DNA of 64,000 nt from Affinibrenneria salicis (GCF_008710095.1 NZ_VYKJ01000005.1:3375-67374); one strand, 5' to 3'. Positions 38,721 through 48,033 are shown, numbered from the stretch's first letter. Numbers and translations: made by a program. The notes: a model not told the origin generated them from the sequence alone.

Positions 38721-39779
38721 TCAGGCGGTGATCGAAACGCTTTTAATCTGCGCGTACAGCCACTGACCCGGGCGCACGGCCAGTTCGTCGCGCGCCCAGG
38801 GCGTAATCCTCGCCCACAGGCTCTGGGCGCCGATGTCCAGCTTCACCTCCACCTGATCGTCGATATCCAGACACTCGACCACCTGGGCCGGCAAAATATT
38901 GCGGATGCTGCTGTTGTGCGGCGGCTGCAGCACCAGCGACACGTCGGCGGCCTTAATCTGAATACGCAGCGGCGTTTTCAGCGCCGCATCCACTTTGTTC
39001 ACCCACAGATGCTGATCGCCCAGCGCCAGCGCCGTCATGGCGTAGCGCTCATGCTGGCTCAATACGCTGACGTTGAGAATGCTGCTTTGTTCTTCGCGCG
39101 GCAGCCAGGGACGCAGCGCGCTGCTGGCCCAGACGGCTTCCAGCTCGCCCTGCGCCTTAATCTTACCGTTATCCAGCACCAGCACCCGATCGGCAAGACG
39201 CAAAATTTCATCCAGGCTGTGGCTGACGTACAGAATCGGCGTTTTCACGCCCTTTGCCAGTTTTTCCAGGTAAGGCATCAGTTCGCGTTTACGCGGCAAA
39301 TCGAGCGAGGCAAGCGGTTCGTCCATCAGCAGCAGCTCCGGCGCGGTCAACAGCGCCCGGCCAATCGCCACGCGCTGCTTTTCGCCGCCGGACAGCGTAA
39401 TCGGAAAGCGCTTTAGCAGATGCCCAATGCCCAGCAGACCGACGATATCGTCATACTGGCCGCGCATTGAAGCGGCCATGCCGTAGCGCAGGTTCCCCTG
39501 CACCCGATAGTGCGGGAACAGGCGGGCGTCCTGAAACACGTAGCCTATGCGCCGTTTTTCCGGCGCCAGAAACTGCTTTTTCTCCGCGTCGGCCAGCACC
39601 CGGTCGTTAAGCACAATACGCCCGCTCTGCGGCCGGGTCAGCCCGACGATGGCATTGATCAGCGAGGTTTTCCCCGCGCCGGAAACGCCGAATATGGCGG
39701 TGATGCCCTCGGCGGGCAGCTCGGTCTTCACGCTGAGCGCCAGGTCGCCCAGTTGCTGACTAAAATCCAGCTGTAGCAT
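38721..39779 (-). CDS. modC: Molybdate ABC transporter ATP-binding protein
   Basis: This 352-residue ATPase powers molybdate import. Walker A is [14 protein letters not shown], the signature [17 protein letters not shown], Walker [13 protein letters not shown], followed by the switch His in [10 protein letters not shown]. The C-terminal mop domain (about 290-352; [20 protein letters not shown]) binds oxyanion for feedback control. Its ATG overlaps the modB stop by one base, so it is translationally coupled as the last gene of modABC. Confidence 0.97.
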   Translation of the reverse strand: MLQLDFSQQLGDLALSVKTELPAEGITAIFGVSGAGKTSLINAIVGLTRPQSGRIVLNDRVLADAEKKQFLAPEKRRIGYVFQDARLFPHYRVQGNLRYGMAASMRGQYDDIVGLLGIGHLLKRFPITLSGGEKQRVAIGRALLTAPELLLMDEPLASLDLPRKRELMPYLEKLAKGVKTPILYVSHSLDEILRLADRVLVLDNGKIKAQGELEAVWASSALRPWLPREEQSSILNVSVLSQHERYAMTALALGDQHLWVNKVDAALKTPLRIQIKAADVSLVLQPPHNSSIRNILPAQVVECLDIDDQVEVKLDIGAQSLWARITPWARDELAVRPGQWLYAQIKSVSITA

Positions 39780-40468
39780 TATCCCCCCAGCCGCTTACGG
39801 CCCCAGCGCGTCAGCCATTCCGACAACAATAGCGATACGAGGGACAACAGGATAGCGATCACGCACAGCCGCGCGGCGGCGCCTTCCGCTCCCGGCGTTT
39901 CGATCAGGGTATACATCGCCAGAGGAATGGTGCGCGTTTCGCCGGGAATATTTGAGACAAAGGTGATGGTGGCGCCGAATTCGCCCAGCGAACGGGCAAA
40001 AGCCAACACCACGCCGACAATGATGCCCGGCAGGGAGAGCGGCAACGTAATGGTAAAAAATACGCGCAGCGGGTGCGCGCCCAGCGTGCGCGCCGCCTGT
40101 TCCAGACGCGGATCGATCGCCTCCAGCGCCAGACGAATGGCGCGCACCATCAGCGGGAAAGCCACCACGGCCGACGCCAGCGCCGCGCCGCGCCAGCTAA
40201 AGCTGAAGCTGAAACCAAACCAGTTATACAGCCACTCGCCGATAACGCCGCGCCGCCCCATGCCCACCAGCAATAAATAGCCGATCACCACCGGCGGCAA
40301 GACCAGCGGCAGATGAATCAGACTATCAAGTAAGGATTTGCCGGGAAACCGGCAACGGACCAGGATCCACGCCATCAGGATCCCGAAGGGCAGGCTCCAG
40401 GCGACCGCCAGCACTGAAACTTTCAGGCTAAGCGCAATCGCCTGCCACTCATAATCACTGACTATCAT
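39779..40468 (-). CDS. modB: Molybdate ABC transporter permease
   Basis: This 229-residue inner-membrane permease has five to six membrane segments and the EAA loop [23 protein letters not shown] read from residue ~115, which docks with ModC. The start overlaps the modA stop (ATGA). Length and motifs ([28 protein letters not shown]) match E. coli ModB. Confidence 0.97.
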   Translation of the reverse strand: MIVSDYEWQAIALSLKVSVLAVAWSLPFGILMAWILVRCRFPGKSLLDSLIHLPLVLPPVVIGYLLLVGMGRRGVIGEWLYNWFGFSFSFSWRGAALASAVVAFPLMVRAIRLALEAIDPRLEQAARTLGAHPLRVFFTITLPLSLPGIIVGVVLAFARSLGEFGATITFVSNIPGETRTIPLAMYTLIETPGAEGAAARLCVIAILLSLVSLLLSEWLTRWGRKRLGG

Positions 40469-41241
40469 TGAACAGGCGTGAACCCGAACCGTTTAAACAC
40501 CTCTGCCGCCTTCGGTGTCTTCAGATATTGATAGAAGCCGTCGACCGTCGCATTTTCGCGGCCTTTAACGATCGCCATCGGGTATTCCACCGGTTTATGG
40601 CTGGCGGTCGGGAAAGTGCCCACGACTTTCACTTTATCGCTGGCCACCACGTCGGAACCATAGACGATGCCCAGCGGCGCTTCTTCGCGCTCGACCAGCG
40701 CCATGGCGGCGCGCACGCTATTGGCGCGCGCCATCAGCGGCGACAGTTCGTCCCAGGCCTTCAGGTTCTGCAGCGCTTCTTTCGCATAAATACCGGCCGG
40801 GACATGATCCGGATCGCCCACCGACAGACGCCCTCCTTTCAGCAGGTTTTTCCAGTCGGTCTGCGCGTTTATTTCGACTTTGCCCAGCGCGCTGGTTTTC
40901 GGCGCGATCACTACCAGCTCATTGCCCAGCAGCGTGTGGCGGCTGTCGTTGGCGATCAGCTGTTTATCCTGAACGTAATCCATCCATTGCTGGTCGGCGG
41001 AGATAAACATATCGGCCGGCGCGCCCTGTTCTATCTGACGCGCCAGGGTGGAAGAGGAAGCAAAAGAGGAGACGACATTGACCTTTTTCTCTTGCTGGTA
41101 TTGCGTGGCGATTTCCTGTAACGCATTCGTTAATGAGGCCGCCGCGAATACGGTCACCTTACTGTCGTCGGCGCTGGCCGGCAAGGCAATACCGGCGCTG
41201 AGCGTCAGTGCCGCAAACCATTTAATCCATTGCTGTCTCAT
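40465..41241 (-). CDS. modA: Periplasmic molybdate-binding protein
   Basis: This 258-residue protein has a signal peptide (WFAALTLSAGIALPASA, cleaved before DDSKV) and the class II binding fold: VFAAASLTNALQEIATQY, SSFASSSTLARQIEQGAPAD (oxyanion-binding serines) and PAGIYAKEALQ. It delivers molybdate/tungstate to ModBC. It is the first gene of modABC; a ModE operator lies 17-44 nt upstream of the ATG. Confidence 0.97.
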   Translation of the reverse strand: MRQQWIKWFAALTLSAGIALPASADDSKVTVFAAASLTNALQEIATQYQQEKKVNVVSSFASSSTLARQIEQGAPADMFISADQQWMDYVQDKQLIANDSRHTLLGNELVVIAPKTSALGKVEINAQTDWKNLLKGGRLSVGDPDHVPAGIYAKEALQNLKAWDELSPLMARANSVRAAMALVEREEAPLGIVYGSDVVASDKVKVVGTFPTASHKPVEYPMAIVKGRENATVDGFYQYLKTPKAAEVFKRFGFTPVQ

Positions 41242-41257
41242 TGCTTTCCCCTAAGAG

Positions 41258-41285
41258 TAACGGTGTGTAACAAATGATATAACGA
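41258..41285 (-). promoter_or_regulatory. ModE operator upstream of modA
   Basis: On the minus strand: TCGTTATATC, ATTTGT, TACACACCGTTA. It matches the E. coli modA operator (CGTTATAT, 7-nt spacer, TACATAACGTTA) except at two positions in the right half. ModE with bound molybdate should repress modABC from here; modE is encoded 0.9 kb away. Confidence 0.8.
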
Positions 41286-41439
41286 AGCGTTAAACACTGT
41301 CATCCGCTTTATCGGCCTAATGGCACAAACATTACAGGGAAAAAAACGCAAATAACAACGCGCGGGCAGGCGGCGCAGCGGGAAAATTCGGCGGCCGGGG
41401 CGACCTGAAAATCAGCGCGACGGCGCGGGAGGACAAAGC

Positions 41440-41458
41440 ACCCGGCAAAGTACCGGGT
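41440..41458 (-). terminator. Probable acrZ terminator
   Basis: ACCCGG pairs with CCGGGT around a 7-nt loop, 11 nt after the acrZ stop on the minus strand, followed by GCTTTGTCC. The stem is short and the T tract poor, so read-through into modABC is possible. Confidence 0.45.
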
Positions 41459-41468
41459 TTAGCAAAAA

Positions 41469-41624
41469 TCAGCGTTGATTGTGACTGACGTCTTTTTGCG
41501 TATGGCCGATTTTAGAGATGACGTTAAACACCTCACCCAGACCGTAGATGGCGCCCAGGATGATCGCCATCATCACCGGCACCATGGCAATCGCAAATAA
41601 CAGACTTTTTAACAATTCAAGCAT
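41469..41624 (-). CDS. acrZ: AcrZ, small membrane partner of the AcrB multidrug pump
   Basis: A 51-residue small protein: [20 protein letters not shown], then [20 protein letters not shown] and a polar tail. The single bent helix with the MVPV proline matches E. coli AcrZ (YbhT), which binds AcrB in the inner membrane and changes pump specificity. A GAGGCGGG site sits 5-12 nt before the ATG. Position between modA and modE, in the modA orientation, is the same as in E. coli, where it shares ModE/stress control. Confidence 0.93.
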   Translation of the reverse strand: MLELLKSLLFAIAMVPVMMAIILGAIYGLGEVFNVISKIGHTQKDVSHNQR

Positions 41625-42145
41625 GCCCGCCTCACTTAGCGCAATAAATAACTGTCATCATCAACAGCCGCAATTAATTGTATACCCTTCATACTTCAAG
41701 CCGCAGGTGCGTGGGCCTTGTTGCTCGCCCCATGCCAGGGTGGCTATAAAACTACCATATCCCCGCCGCATTTCAAACCGCGACGGCGGCGGCAGGCAAA
41801 CGGGAAAGCCGACCCCACCATCAATTGAAGCCGCCCGGGAACGACGCCCGCACATCTTACCGCAGCCGATAAAAAGAGAGCGGCTATTTGTGCGATTTGC
41901 CGGGGGATAAGAAAATAGCGACAATATAAGGCATACCAATACATTTCAGGATACAGCCTGGCGACAACCTGAAAGACGGCGGGTATATTGGCGTATCTTA
42001 ACCGGCTGTCTTGATCCCGTTAACGGCCGCGTTATCGCACACAGACGGAACTCTGCGGTATAACGGTCGGCGGAAAATCTTGTCAATATCGCACGTTGTC
42101 AGCGGTCTGCATCATTACTTATCAGAACATCGCGGATATCCAACC
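41625..42145. other. Divergent region acrZ/modE
   Basis: About 520 bp that should contain the acrZ promoter (minus) and the modE promoter (plus). It includes an ERIC left end at 41681-41735 and an inverted ERIC-type end near 41955-41989; the DNA between them shows no recognised gene. Confidence 0.4.
41681..41735. repeat. ERIC left-end fragment
   Basis: TATACCCTTCATACTTCAAG, CCGCAGGTGCGTGGGCCTTG, TTGCTCGCCCCA matches the left end of the other copies. An opposing end (CAACCTGAAAGACGGCGGG, TATA at 41970-41992) lies about 240 bp to the right, so the pair may bound one inserted composite. Confidence 0.5.
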
Positions 42146-42937
42146 ATGCAAGCAGAAATCCTTCTTACCCTGAAACTTCAACAGCGTCTATTTGCCGATC
42201 CACGTCGTATCTCCCTGTTAAAACAAATTAGTCATACCGGTTCGATCAGCCAGGGCGCCAGACTGGCCGGCATCAGCTATAAAAGCGCCTGGGATGCGAT
42301 TAACGAAATGAACCAACTGGCGGAAAACACGCTGGTCTCGCGCAGCACCGGCGGCAAAGGCGGCGGCGGCGCGCAGCTCACCCGCTATGGCGAACGCCTG
42401 ATTCAACTCTACGATCTACTGGCTCAGATCCAGCAAAAAGCCTTTGATGTACTGCAGCAGGACAATCTGCCGCTCGATAGCCTGCTGGCCGCCATCGCCC
42501 GTTTCTCTCTGCAAACCAGCGCGCGCAATCAGTTTTTCGGCACCGTGGTGGCGCGCTCGCAGCAGACGGTACAGCAACATCTGCAGGTATTGCTGGTCGA
42601 CGGCAAAACGCGCCTGACCATCGCGCTCACTCAGCAGAGCGCCGAACGCCTGCAGCTGCAGGCCGGCAAAGAGGTGCTGGTGCTGATTAAGGCGCCGTGG
42701 GTGGAGCTGCGTTCCGCCGCCGCCCCCCAGCCGCAGGCCGACAATATCCTGAACGGCCGCATCAGCAGCATCCAACAGGGCGCGGAGAACAGCGAAGTGC
42801 TGATCGCCCTGCCCGGCGGAGAAACGTTATGCGCCACGGTCGCGAATCAGACGGTGGCGCAGCAACAATTACAGTTGGATCAGGAGGTCAACGCCTTCTT
42901 TAATGCCGACCAGGCGATTATCGCCACGCTGTGCTAA
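42146..42937 (+). CDS. modE: Molybdate-responsive transcriptional regulator ModE
   Basis: This 263-residue protein has an N-terminal winged helix-turn-helix (ISLLKQISHTGSISQGARLA, GISYKSAWDAINEMNQLAE, then RSTGGKGGGGAQLT) and two C-terminal mop domains (about 125-195 and 200-263) that bind molybdate. It represses modABC and tunes molybdenum enzymes. The start at 42146 (MQAEILLTLKLQQ) agrees with E. coli ModE; the frame upstream is unconserved. ModF follows after 116 bp. Confidence 0.96.
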   Translation: MQAEILLTLKLQQRLFADPRRISLLKQISHTGSISQGARLAGISYKSAWDAINEMNQLAENTLVSRSTGGKGGGGAQLTRYGERLIQLYDLLAQIQQKAFDVLQQDNLPLDSLLAAIARFSLQTSARNQFFGTVVARSQQTVQQHLQVLLVDGKTRLTIALTQQSAERLQLQAGKEVLVLIKAPWVELRSAAAPQPQADNILNGRISSIQQGAENSEVLIALPGGETLCATVANQTVAQQQLQLDQEVNAFFNADQAIIATLC

Positions 42938-43053
42938 TCGTCCGCTGCGCGGCGTAATCGGCCAGCCGCCTGAAAAATGACGGGATTGACAAGCCGGGCG
43001 GATAGCATTACCCCTGGGGACTGGTCAATGTTAAGAACAAAAAGGGATAAAAA

Positions 43054-44544
43054 ATGTCTGTGTTGCACATTTCACAGGGAGTATGCCGGCTGAATGACGT
43101 TCGCATGCTGAAACTGGATAACCTGCGGCTGGAAAGTCGCCAGGCGTGGGCCTTTGTCGGCACGAACGGCAGCGGCAAATCCTCTCTGGCGCGCGCCCTG
43201 TCGGGCGAGCTGCCGTTGCGCAGCGGGGAACGCACCTGTCGCTTCGGCCGTATCGCCCGCCTGTCGTTTGAACAGCTGCAGCAACTGGTCACGGAGGAGT
43301 GGCGGCGTAATAACACCGATATGCTCAGCGCCGGCGAAGACGACACCGGCCGCACCGCCGCCCAGGTGATTCAGGATGAGGTCAACGACGCGTCGCGCTG
43401 TCAGCACCTGGCGCAACAATTTGGCATTGCCCACCTGTTGAACCGCCGCTTTAAATACCTTTCGACCGGCGAAACCCGTAAAACGCTGCTGTGTCAGGCG
43501 CTGATGGCGCAGCCCGATCTGCTTATTCTGGATGAGCCATTCGACGGGCTGGACGTCGACTCCCGCGCTCAGCTGGCCGCGATGCTGGCCGAACTGGCGG
43601 AACAGGGCTATACGCTGGCGTTGATCTTAAACCGCTTTGACGATATCCCCGACTTCGTTAACCACGTGGGGGTGCTGGCCGACTGCACGCTGAGCCGTAT
43701 CGGCACGCGCAGTGAAGTGCTGGCGGAAGCGCTGGTCGCGCAGTTGGCGCACAGCGAACGGCTGGCGCAAATGCAGTTGCCGGAAGCGGAAGATCCGCGC
43801 CGGGACGCCGCGCTGCCCGACGATCTGGCGCGGGTCCAGTTGCGCAACGGCATCGTCAGCTATAATGATCGCCCGGTGCTGCACGGTCTGAACTGGGAGG
43901 TGCTGCCGGGGCAACACTGGCAGATCGTCGGCCCGAACGGCGCCGGCAAATCAACGCTGCTGAGCCTGATTACCGGCGATCATCCGCAGGGCTACAGTAA
44001 CGATCTGACGCTGTTCGGCCGCCGGCGCGGCAGCGGCGAAACCATCTGGGATATCAAACGGCATATCGGCTACGTCAGCAGCAGCCTGCACCTGGATTAC
44101 CGGGTCAGCGCCAGTGCGCGCAACGTTCTGTTGTCCGGCTTCTTTGATTCCATCGGCGTATACCAGACGCCGTCCGATCGCCAGCTGCAGTTGACCGACC
44201 AGTGGCTGGCGCTGCTTGGGCTGAACGGCAGCGCCGCCGACGCCCCCTTTAAGTCGCTGTCATGGGGTCAGCAACGGCTGGTGCTGATCGCCCGGGCTCT
44301 GGTCAAACATCCGGCGCTGCTGATTCTTGATGAGCCGCTGCAGGGGCTTGACCCGCTTAATCGTCAGTTGGTCCGCCGCTGGCTGGATATACTGCCGCGC
44401 AAAGGCAAAACCCAGTTGCTGTTCGTTTCGCATCATGCCGAGGATGCGCCCGACTGTATTACCCATCGCCTGACCTTTATTCCGCACGATGACCGCTATC
44501 GCTATCAGGTGGACGTGCTTGATGCCGCGCCAGAGCGCGTCTGA
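43054..44544 (+). CDS. modF: Duplicated-ATPase protein ModF
   Basis: This 496-residue soluble protein has two ABC ATPase domains. The first has Walker A VGTNGSGKSSLARAL, signature YLSTGETRKTLLCQAL and Walker B LLILDEPFDGLDVD. The second has VGPNGAGKSTLLSLITGD, LSWGQQRLVLIARAL and LLILDEPLQGLDPL. No membrane domain is present. E. coli ModF (490 aa) has the same build and an ill-defined role linked to molybdenum metabolism. A GGGAT site precedes the ATG. Confidence 0.94.
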   Translation: MSVLHISQGVCRLNDVRMLKLDNLRLESRQAWAFVGTNGSGKSSLARALSGELPLRSGERTCRFGRIARLSFEQLQQLVTEEWRRNNTDMLSAGEDDTGRTAAQVIQDEVNDASRCQHLAQQFGIAHLLNRRFKYLSTGETRKTLLCQALMAQPDLLILDEPFDGLDVDSRAQLAAMLAELAEQGYTLALILNRFDDIPDFVNHVGVLADCTLSRIGTRSEVLAEALVAQLAHSERLAQMQLPEAEDPRRDAALPDDLARVQLRNGIVSYNDRPVLHGLNWEVLPGQHWQIVGPNGAGKSTLLSLITGDHPQGYSNDLTLFGRRRGSGETIWDIKRHIGYVSSSLHLDYRVSASARNVLLSGFFDSIGVYQTPSDRQLQLTDQWLALLGLNGSAADAPFKSLSWGQQRLVLIARALVKHPALLILDEPLQGLDPLNRQLVRRWLDILPRKGKTQLLFVSHHAEDAPDCITHRLTFIPHDDRYRYQVDVLDAAPERV

Positions 44545-44559
44545 CGCATCGATGCGCGA

Positions 44560-44590
44560 AGCCGGCGCGCTTGTTATCAGCGCGCCGGCT
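44560..44590 (+). terminator. Hairpin after modF
   Basis: An 11-bp perfect stem AGCCGGCGCGC / GCGCGCCGGCT with a 9-nt loop begins 15 nt after the modF stop. There is no T-run, so termination may need Rho or be partial. Confidence 0.5.
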
Positions 44591-44798
44591 GAGAGTTATC
44601 CGAATAATAATGAAAACGCTACCACAAAGGTGCGTACCAGCAGCAAAATAAGACTCACACGTGAACAGGTTATTCGACAGACAGGCGCGATCGGTCAGCA
44701 ATTTTCTGCGAAATTTCGCTGATTTTTCCAAGCATGATCACCTTTTCAGCCGAATTCTCATGCTATTTTTTACGGATAGATGCTAACAGGAGTCAAAA

Positions 44799-45815
44799 AT
44801 GAAAGTTCTGGTTACAGGTGGAAGCGGTTACATAGGCAGTCATACCTGCGTGCAGCTGCTGGAAGCCGGATATCAGCCGGTAATTCTGGATAATTTGTGC
44901 AACAGCAAAGCCAGCGTGGTTGATACCATTACCCGACTGACCGGCAAGACACCCGATTTCTATCAGGGCGATATCCGCGATCGCCAACTGCTGGCCACGA
45001 TTTTCAGTCAGCACGATATTCATGCCGTGATCCATTTTGCCGGACTAAAAGCGGTGGGCGAATCGGTGCAGAAACCCGTTGAGTATTATGAAAATAATGT
45101 CTACGGCACCCTGACGCTGGTCGACGCCATGCGCGCGGCCGGCGTGAAGAATCTGATATTCAGTTCATCCGCCACCGTGTATGGCGACCAGCCGAAAATC
45201 CCTTATCGCGAAGACTTTCCGACCGGTCAGCCGGCCAGTCCGTACGGCCGCAGCAAACTGATGGTGGAGCAGATCCTGCAGGATGTTCAGCGCGCCGACG
45301 CCGGCTGGAGCATTACGCTGCTGCGCTACTTCAACCCGGTTGGCGCTCATCCGTCGGGCGAAATGGGCGAAGATCCGCAGGGTATCCCCAACAACCTGAT
45401 GCCGTATATTGCCCAGGTCGCGGTCGGACGCCGGGAATCGCTGGCGATTTTTGGCAATGATTACCCGACGGAGGACGGCACCGGCGTGCGCGATTACATC
45501 CACGTCGTCGATCTGGCCGACGGCCACATCGCCGCGATGAAAGCGCTGCATAACCGACCCGGCGTACATATCTACAACCTGGGCGCCGGCATCGGCTACA
45601 GCGTGCTGCAGGTGGTGGATTCCTTCAGCCGCGCCTGCGGCAAAGCGCTGCCCTGGCACTTCGCGCCGCGCCGCGAAGGGGATTTGCCGGCCTATTGGGC
45701 CGACGCCAGCAAGGCCGACCATGACCTGAACTGGCGCGTTACCCGTTCGCTGGACGCTATGGCGGCCGATACCTGGCGCTGGCAGTCAAGGCACCCGAAC
45801 GGTTACCCGGATTAA
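44799..45815 (+). CDS. galE: UDP-glucose 4-epimerase
   Basis: This 338-residue cytosolic SDR enzyme interconverts UDP-glucose and UDP-galactose. VLVTGGSGYIGSHTCVQLLE (NAD-binding), IHFAGLKAVGES, FSSSATVYGD and the catalytic YGRSKLMVEQIL are present; length equals E. coli GalE. A strong AGGAG site lies 8 nt upstream. It heads the gal genes here, but galT and galK do not follow. UDP-galactose for surface polysaccharides is its likeliest use in this arrangement. Confidence 0.97.
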   Translation: MKVLVTGGSGYIGSHTCVQLLEAGYQPVILDNLCNSKASVVDTITRLTGKTPDFYQGDIRDRQLLATIFSQHDIHAVIHFAGLKAVGESVQKPVEYYENNVYGTLTLVDAMRAAGVKNLIFSSSATVYGDQPKIPYREDFPTGQPASPYGRSKLMVEQILQDVQRADAGWSITLLRYFNPVGAHPSGEMGEDPQGIPNNLMPYIAQVAVGRRESLAIFGNDYPTEDGTGVRDYIHVVDLADGHIAAMKALHNRPGVHIYNLGAGIGYSVLQVVDSFSRACGKALPWHFAPRREGDLPAYWADASKADHDLNWRVTRSLDAMAADTWRWQSRHPNGYPD

Positions 45816-45865
45816 GCCGCATTGATTCCGGCCGGACCTGAATTCAGGCGCCGTTGCCCATGCCG

Positions 45866-45893
45866 GCCGAACCGTTCGCCTGAACGGTTCGGC
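45866..45893 (+). terminator. Perfect 12-bp hairpin between galE and galM
   Basis: GCCGAACCGTTC pairs perfectly with GAACGGTTCGGC around a GCCT loop, 51 bp after the galE stop. No T tract follows on either strand. It may limit read-through from galE into galM or stabilise the galE mRNA end. Confidence 0.5.
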
Positions 45894-46024
45894 GCAATAT
45901 ACGCCGCCGTTTCGCCGCCGATGTACTGGCGACGGGCCGGATTTTTCCGGGCCTGCGCGACAATCCGCCCAATGACGGATCTCCTCGCCCCGCGCGCCGG
46001 GGTTGTCTTATCAGGAACAGGGTT

Positions 46025-47071
46025 ATGCTGAACAAACAAGCAAGTGAACGGGCGCCCGACGGCCAGCCCTTTCAACTCATCAGCCTGCGAAACGACGCCG
46101 GCATGCAGATAATGCTGATGGACTGGGGCGCCACCTGGCTCTCTTGTCAGTTGCCGCTGGCGGGCGGGGAGATGCGCGAAGTGCTGCTGGGCTGCGCAAC
46201 GCCGGCGGATTATCCGCGCCAGAATGCCTATATCGGCGCCTCGGTGGGCCGTTACGCCAACCGTATCGCCCACGCGGTTCTGCGCCACCGCGACCAGACT
46301 TTCAGGCTGGCGGCCAACTCCGGCGCACATCAGTTGCACGGCGGGCCCGAGGGGTTTAACGCCAGGCGCTGGAATATCGTCGCCGGCGACAGCCGCGAAG
46401 TCACGCTGCAGTTGCACTCGCCGGATGGCGATCAGGGCTTCCCTGGCGCGCTGACGGCCCAGGTACGCTACCGGCTGACCGAGCAAAACGGTCTGGAGAT
46501 CGAATATCTGGCCGGGGTGGACAAACCCTGCCCGGTTTGCCTGACTAATCACGCCTATTTCAATCTCGACGGCCAGCCTGGCGACGCGCGTCATCACCGG
46601 CTTCAGCTGTTTGCCGATCGCTATCTGCCGGTAGACGGCGAAGGTATTCCATGCGCGGATCCGCAACCGGTCGCCGACGGCGGAATGGATTTCCGTCAGC
46701 CCAAAACGCTGCTGCGCGACTTTCTGCAGGACGACGACCAGCGCCGCACCGGCGGTTACGATCACGCCTATTTATTGCAGCCGGGCTGCGCCGACGGCGA
46801 AAATCCGGCGGCGCGGCTGTGGTCCGCCGATGAACGGGTGCAAATGACGGTCTATACCAGCGCGCCGGCGCTGCAGCTTTACAGCGGCAATTTTCTGGCC
46901 GGCGCGCCGTCGCGTCAGGGCGGCCAATACCCGAACTATGCGGGGATCGCGCTGGAAAGCGAATTCCTGCCCGACAGCCCCGCGCATCCGGAATGGCCGC
47001 AGCCCGACTGCTGGCTGCAGCCCGGCCGACAATACCGTTCGCTGACCGTCTATCAATTTTTGGCTCGCTAA
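46025..47071 (+). CDS. galM: Aldose 1-epimerase (galactose mutarotase)
   Basis: A 348-residue beta-sandwich enzyme that interconverts alpha and beta anomers of aldoses. ASVGRYANRIAHAVLRHRDQ (substrate Arg), NSGAHQLHGGPEGFNARRW, CLTNHAYFNLDGQ (catalytic His) and the C-terminal ALESEFLPDSPAHPEWP (catalytic Glu) match E. coli GalM (346 aa). It lies 209 bp after galE rather than after galK. Confidence 0.95.
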   Translation: MLNKQASERAPDGQPFQLISLRNDAGMQIMLMDWGATWLSCQLPLAGGEMREVLLGCATPADYPRQNAYIGASVGRYANRIAHAVLRHRDQTFRLAANSGAHQLHGGPEGFNARRWNIVAGDSREVTLQLHSPDGDQGFPGALTAQVRYRLTEQNGLEIEYLAGVDKPCPVCLTNHAYFNLDGQPGDARHHRLQLFADRYLPVDGEGIPCADPQPVADGGMDFRQPKTLLRDFLQDDDQRRTGGYDHAYLLQPGCADGENPAARLWSADERVQMTVYTSAPALQLYSGNFLAGAPSRQGGQYPNYAGIALESEFLPDSPAHPEWPQPDCWLQPGRQYRSLTVYQFLAR

Positions 47072-47172
47072 GCGCCGGACCGCACGCAGCTTTACAAAAC
47101 TGTGCGATTTCCCGCTTGCCCGACGGGCGGCGGGACCGGTACACTTTTTGCAACCTTGTGTAAGGATGCGCC

Positions 47173-47607
47173 ATGCCGCCACTCTCGTCATTTCAGCCAC
47201 TGACCTATCGTCTGCGCAGCCATAAGCGCAGATGGGCATGGCTGTTGACGTTATGCTGGTTGTTCGTTAACGCGCAGCTGGCCGTCGCCGGGCATCAGTG
47301 CGATTTTCCGCTGGCCAACGCCCCGACGGCCATGCAGCACCAGGCCCATCTGCATCGGCAGGCCGCTCAAAACCACGACGCCCATATGGATGCGTCCGCC
47401 CACGCCACATCGCTGTGCGAAAAGCACTGCGTACCGGATAATCTCCAGCCCGATAACGCCTCGCTGGCCTTACTGGCCCTGCCGGTCGACTACCAGCTGG
47501 CGCCGGTCGCGCCGTCGCAGAGCGCCGCGGCGCAGGATAGCGCCTGGCTTACCCCGCCCTCCGCCGGCCCGCCGGCCGAAATACGTTTCTGCCGTTTCAG
47601 AGAATAG
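47173..47607 (+). CDS. Small His-rich exported protein of the copper-efflux locus
   Basis: A 144-residue protein of unrecognised family. After a basic N-terminus (RLRSHKRRW) comes a hydrophobic segment (AWLLTLCWLFVNAQLAVAG) fitting a signal peptide with cleavage after AVA. The mature part has many His and Met in HQAHLHRQAAQNHDAHMD and ASAHATSLCEKHC, with a CX3C pair, then a Pro/Ala-rich tail. A metal-binding role in the periplasm is inferred from composition and from its place as the first gene before cusF-cusC-cusB-cusA. No function is established. Confidence 0.65.
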   Translation: MPPLSSFQPLTYRLRSHKRRWAWLLTLCWLFVNAQLAVAGHQCDFPLANAPTAMQHQAHLHRQAAQNHDAHMDASAHATSLCEKHCVPDNLQPDNASLALLALPVDYQLAPVAPSQSAAAQDSAWLTPPSAGPPAEIRFCRFRE

Positions 47608-47691
47608 CTCCGGACAAGAAATAACCCGAACGCCCGCCGCGCCGTTTCCGGCGCGGCACGTGTCTGTTATTGATTGTTTACGGAGTTTTTT

Positions 47692-48021
47692 ATGCGCATC
47701 ATCGCCTTACTGGCTGCCTTCGGCAGCCTGTCGTTGACGACCCCGCTGTGGGCCGCCGCCCATCAGCATCATGAAGAAATAACCCGCCAGCAGCCGGCCG
47801 CCAGTTGGTCGATGCACGGCGTAATTAAGCAATGGGCGGCCGACAGCGTCACCCTTGCTCATGCCCCGCTGCCCGCGCTCAACTGGCCGGCCATGACCAT
47901 GGCCTTCCGGCTGCCCGAGTCGCCCGTTTTCACCCCGCTGGCGGAGGGAACGGCGGTCAACTTCCGTTTTAGCCAAAGCGAGAACGGCTACACGCTGCTC
48001 AGCATCGCCCCACAACGCTAA
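47692..48021 (+). CDS. cusF: CusF-type periplasmic Cu(I)/Ag(I) metallochaperone
   Basis: A 109-residue exported protein (signal peptide LLAAFGSLSLTTPLWAAA). The CusF barrel has SMHGVIKQW and LPALNWPAMTMAF; the metal-ligand set His57, Trp65, Met68 and Met70 reproduces the spacing (8, 3, 2) of E. coli CusF H36-W44-M47-M49. It should hand Cu(I)/Ag(I) to the CusCBA pump. The start at 47692 has GGAG 7 nt upstream. Twelve bp separate it from the outer-membrane channel gene. Confidence 0.92.
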   Translation: MRIIALLAAFGSLSLTTPLWAAAHQHHEEITRQQPAASWSMHGVIKQWAADSVTLAHAPLPALNWPAMTMAFRLPESPVFTPLAEGTAVNFRFSQSENGYTLLSIAPQR

Positions 48022-48033
48022 ACGGAGAGGCTC

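Noticed and set aside
44660..44735. GCGAAATTTCGC palindrome with following T-run as a galE-side terminator or operator
   Set aside because: The palindrome is only 12 bp, has no loop, and does not match a GalR/GalS operator; evidence is too thin to list.
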